A stretch of DNA of 64,000 nt from positions 1 to 64,000 of the forward strand of contig NZ_JBHTKJ010000033.1 in the NCBI RefSeq assembly GCF_042675965.1, given 5' to 3'. Under the pieces are notes generated by a model. That model was not told the origin of the DNA and made no database searches. It saw only the letters and a list, made by a program, of their open reading frames with translations. Both the position numbers and the translations under genes were made by a program. Below, in pieces: positions 62,268 to 64,000 of this stretch; position 1 is the first letter of the stretch; every line of letters starts with the position of its first letter. This DNA comes from Virgibacillus_R byunsanensis (GTDB lineage Bacteria > Bacillota > Bacilli > Bacillales > Amphibacillaceae).

Positions 62268-62354
62268 TTAAAACCATGCAGCACCGACGATAATGAGAAG
62301 AATGAACAGCACAACGATTAATGCGAATCCGCCGCCATAACCATAACCACTCAT
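62268..62354 (-). CDS. YjcZ/SscA family sporulation microprotein
   Basis: A 28-residue frame reads MSGYGYGGG followed by the hydrophobic helix FALIVVLFILLIIVGAAWF. This is the YjcZ family pattern: a Gly/Tyr-rich start and one membrane segment. Family members such as SscA belong to spore coat or germination functions. A strong ribosome site, AAAAGGAGGAA, lies 9 nt before the ATG. It is alone on the minus strand between ribT and scpA. Confidence 0.85.
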   Translation of the reverse strand: MSGYGYGGGFALIVVLFILLIIVGAAWF

Positions 62355-62521
62355 AATAAAATTCCTCCTTTTCCTCTTAACGAATAAATGTTTTTTTGGT
62401 AACATTTATCTTACGTAATAACTTATGATAATATCTGTCATGATGTATGGGCGGTTATGACAACTTAGCGATTATTTTTACTTTTGCACGCATTTTATAC
62501 TATTAGGTAAGGAGAAAATCT

Positions 62522-63256
62522 ATGAGTCAAGCATATCAGGTTAAGTTAGATTCGTTTGAGGGTCCGCTTGATTTACTTCTTCATTTGATCAATCAATACG
62601 AGATTGATATATACGATATTCCGGTAGCCAAAATAACAGAGCAATATATGCAATATATACATACCATGCAGCAATTGGAGTTGAATGTTGCAAGTGAATA
62701 TCTTGTTATGGCAGCAAGTTTGTTAGCATTAAAAAGTAACATGTTATTACCTAAACAAGAAATAGACGATGAAACAGAAGAATATATGGAAGACCCCAGA
62801 GAAGAGTTAATGAAGCGTCTGATTGAATATCGGAAATACAAAGAAGCTGCCGAAAAACTGAAGGAAAGAGAAGAAGAAGCTAATCAAATTTTCACCAGGC
62901 CTCCTGTTGTTTTTGATGATTTTATTACTAAACAACCTGTTGTTAAAGGTGACATATCAATCTACGATATGCTTGGAGCTATAGGTAAAATGATGGAGCG
63001 CAAGAAATGGAATGAGCCATTAGATACTCGAATAAAACGTGCAGAAATACCTATTAAACAACGCATGAGTGAAGTATTGACATTAGTAAAACAATCGAAG
63101 CAGGGAATTTCTTTTGATAAATTGTTTCTGTATCAGACAAGAGAACATATTGTAGTTACTTTTATGGCCATTTTAGAATTGATGAAAGATAATAACGTTT
63201 ATTGTAAACAAGAGAAGCACTTAGATTCATTATTTGTATTTTACCTGGAGGATTAA
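62522..63256 (+). CDS. scpA: Segregation and condensation protein A
   Basis: This 244-residue kleisin bridges the SMC heads in the condensin complex. The N terminus has FEGPLDLLLHLINQYEIDIYDI, seen as the kleisin signature FEGPLDLLLHLI, and the C-terminal winged helix ends SLFVFYLED. AAGGAGAAAA precedes the ATG. It is followed by scpB after 3 nt. Confidence 0.96.
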   Translation: MSQAYQVKLDSFEGPLDLLLHLINQYEIDIYDIPVAKITEQYMQYIHTMQQLELNVASEYLVMAASLLALKSNMLLPKQEIDDETEEYMEDPREELMKRLIEYRKYKEAAEKLKEREEEANQIFTRPPVVFDDFITKQPVVKGDISIYDMLGAIGKMMERKKWNEPLDTRIKRAEIPIKQRMSEVLTLVKQSKQGISFDKLFLYQTREHIVVTFMAILELMKDNNVYCKQEKHLDSLFVFYLED

Positions 63257-63259
63257 AAC

Positions 63260-63862
63260 GTGGAGATTACTGATTTAAAAGCTGTCGTTGAGGGACTATT
63301 ATTTGCGAGTGGTGATGAGGGCATTACTATGAAGCAATTAACTAAGATACTTGATATAACTGAAACAACAGTAGAGCACGTATTAGAAGAATTAAAGTAT
63401 GATTATGACCATACAGATCGAGGTGTTATGATTATGCATTCTCAGAAGATTTATTATTTGACAACAAAGCCCGAGCATAGTCATTATTTTAAGAAATTAA
63501 TGGAAAGCCCTAACGCATCAAAAATGTCTCAAGCTGCATTAGAAACCTTGGCTATCATTGCATATCAACAACCAATTACGAGAACCGAAATCGAAGAAAT
63601 TAGAGGTGTGAAAAGTGATAGACCGGTACAAACACTATTAGCAAGGTCACTTATTGAAGAGGTAGGTAGGAAAGAGGGAGTGGGAAGGCCGATATTATTT
63701 GGTACAAACAAGGACTTTTTAACATTTTTCGGTCTAACATCACTTGAGGAACTACCTCCTTTACCAGAAGACACAGCTGATGAAGAGATGGAGCAAGAAG
63801 CTGATCTATTCTTCGAGAGGTTTACGAATCAAATCGATGAAAAAACTAAAAACAATGGTTAA
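63260..63862 (+). CDS. scpB: Segregation and condensation protein B
   Basis: This 200-residue protein with two winged helices dimerises and binds ScpA to complete the SMC complex. It has VVEGLLFASGDEGITMKQL near the start, ALETLAIIAYQQPITRTEIEEIRG in the middle (seen in parts) and an acidic tail. The start is GTG, with CTGGAGGA 7 nt upstream, inside the end of scpA. Confidence 0.96.
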   Translation: MEITDLKAVVEGLLFASGDEGITMKQLTKILDITETTVEHVLEELKYDYDHTDRGVMIMHSQKIYYLTTKPEHSHYFKKLMESPNASKMSQAALETLAIIAYQQPITRTEIEEIRGVKSDRPVQTLLARSLIEEVGRKEGVGRPILFGTNKDFLTFFGLTSLEELPPLPEDTADEEMEQEADLFFERFTNQIDEKTKNNG

Positions 63863-63897
63863 ATCTTGCATAAATGAAATTTGTGCAAGGTTTTTTT
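63863..63897 (+). terminator. Terminator after scpB
   Basis: A 10-bp stem with one wobble (CTTGCATAAA / TTTGTGCAAG) is followed by seven T. Confidence 0.88.
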
Positions 63898-63899
63898 GT

Positions 63900-64000
63900 T
63901 GTCCAGGAAATTGTGAATAAATTATTGACTCTGTAAGCCACTTTCAGCTATGGCGCCACAGGATCAGGAATGCTTCTCTGAAAACGCATCGTATGCAGAA
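63900..64000. repeat. R2 repeat, partial copy at the right edge
   Basis: TGTCCAGGAAATTGTGAATAA and TTATTGACTCTGTAAGCCAC match the R2 linker and start at 14602-14670, with a deletion of the AGGAGCC part. The copy runs off the window, and its later part diverges. Confidence 0.65.

Overview
The window is a 64 kb piece of chromosome from a low-GC, endospore-forming member of the Bacillaceae. The gene order follows the Bacillus subtilis accB-to-scpB region almost gene for gene. An OLE RNA gene beside oapA, and several families of GC-rich dispersed repeats, point to a halophilic or alkaliphilic relative (Oceanobacillus/Virgibacillus-like). The species cannot be fixed from the sequence alone. I saw no rRNA, tRNA, CRISPR array, prophage or intact transposase gene.

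Layout. 1-1016: a dispersed repeat (R1 copy 1) followed by a promoter and a FapR-type operator for accBC. 1017-9273: fatty-acid start genes (accB, accC), yqhY, nusB, folD, exonuclease VII (xseA, xseB), ispA, OLE RNA, oapA and tlyA. dxs, expected after oapA, is absent. 9461-14354: argR, recN, spoIVB and spo0A, the last with a sigma-H promoter and 0A boxes. 14425-14865: tandem R2 repeats. 14901-16502 (minus strand): an aspartokinase and a DUF2627 protein. 16640-26704: the sigma-54-dependent bkd operon for branched-chain amino acid breakdown, with its activator bkdR. 26810-33819: bacilliredoxin brxB, an ArAE-type membrane protein, a Prli42-like microprotein, a methylmalonyl-CoA mutase operon with a fused cobalamin-binding/epimerase protein, and a tripeptidase.

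33871-34618: R1 copy 2. 34668-43569: DNA polymerase IV, a frameshifted aldehyde dehydrogenase, rnz, namA, a glycerophosphodiesterase, an M20 hydrolase, an MBL-fold hydrolase and an SDR protein. 43706-44418: R1 copy 3. 44430-53345: an aldo/keto reductase, nudF, an endonuclease Q-type protein, spoIIM, fur (with a PerR-like box), yqzK, xerD and the nucleoside salvage genes deoB-pupG-pdp. 53560-59083: dacF, spoIIAA-AB-sigF and a spoVA cluster reduced to spoVAA, spoVAB and spoVAF. 59265-63862: lysA, ppiB, a mini M50-like protease, an orphan ribT, a YjcZ-type sporulation microprotein and scpA-scpB. The window ends in another R2 copy.

Much of the window serves membrane precursor supply (acc, ispA, bkd), sporulation (spoIVB, spo0A, spoIIM, spoIIA, spoVA) and DNA maintenance (xse, recN, dinB, xerD, scpAB). 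The most unusual content is noncoding: the OLE RNA locus, and the R1 repeats, which carry different nested miniature insertions with readable target duplications and, in one copy, an inverted interior.
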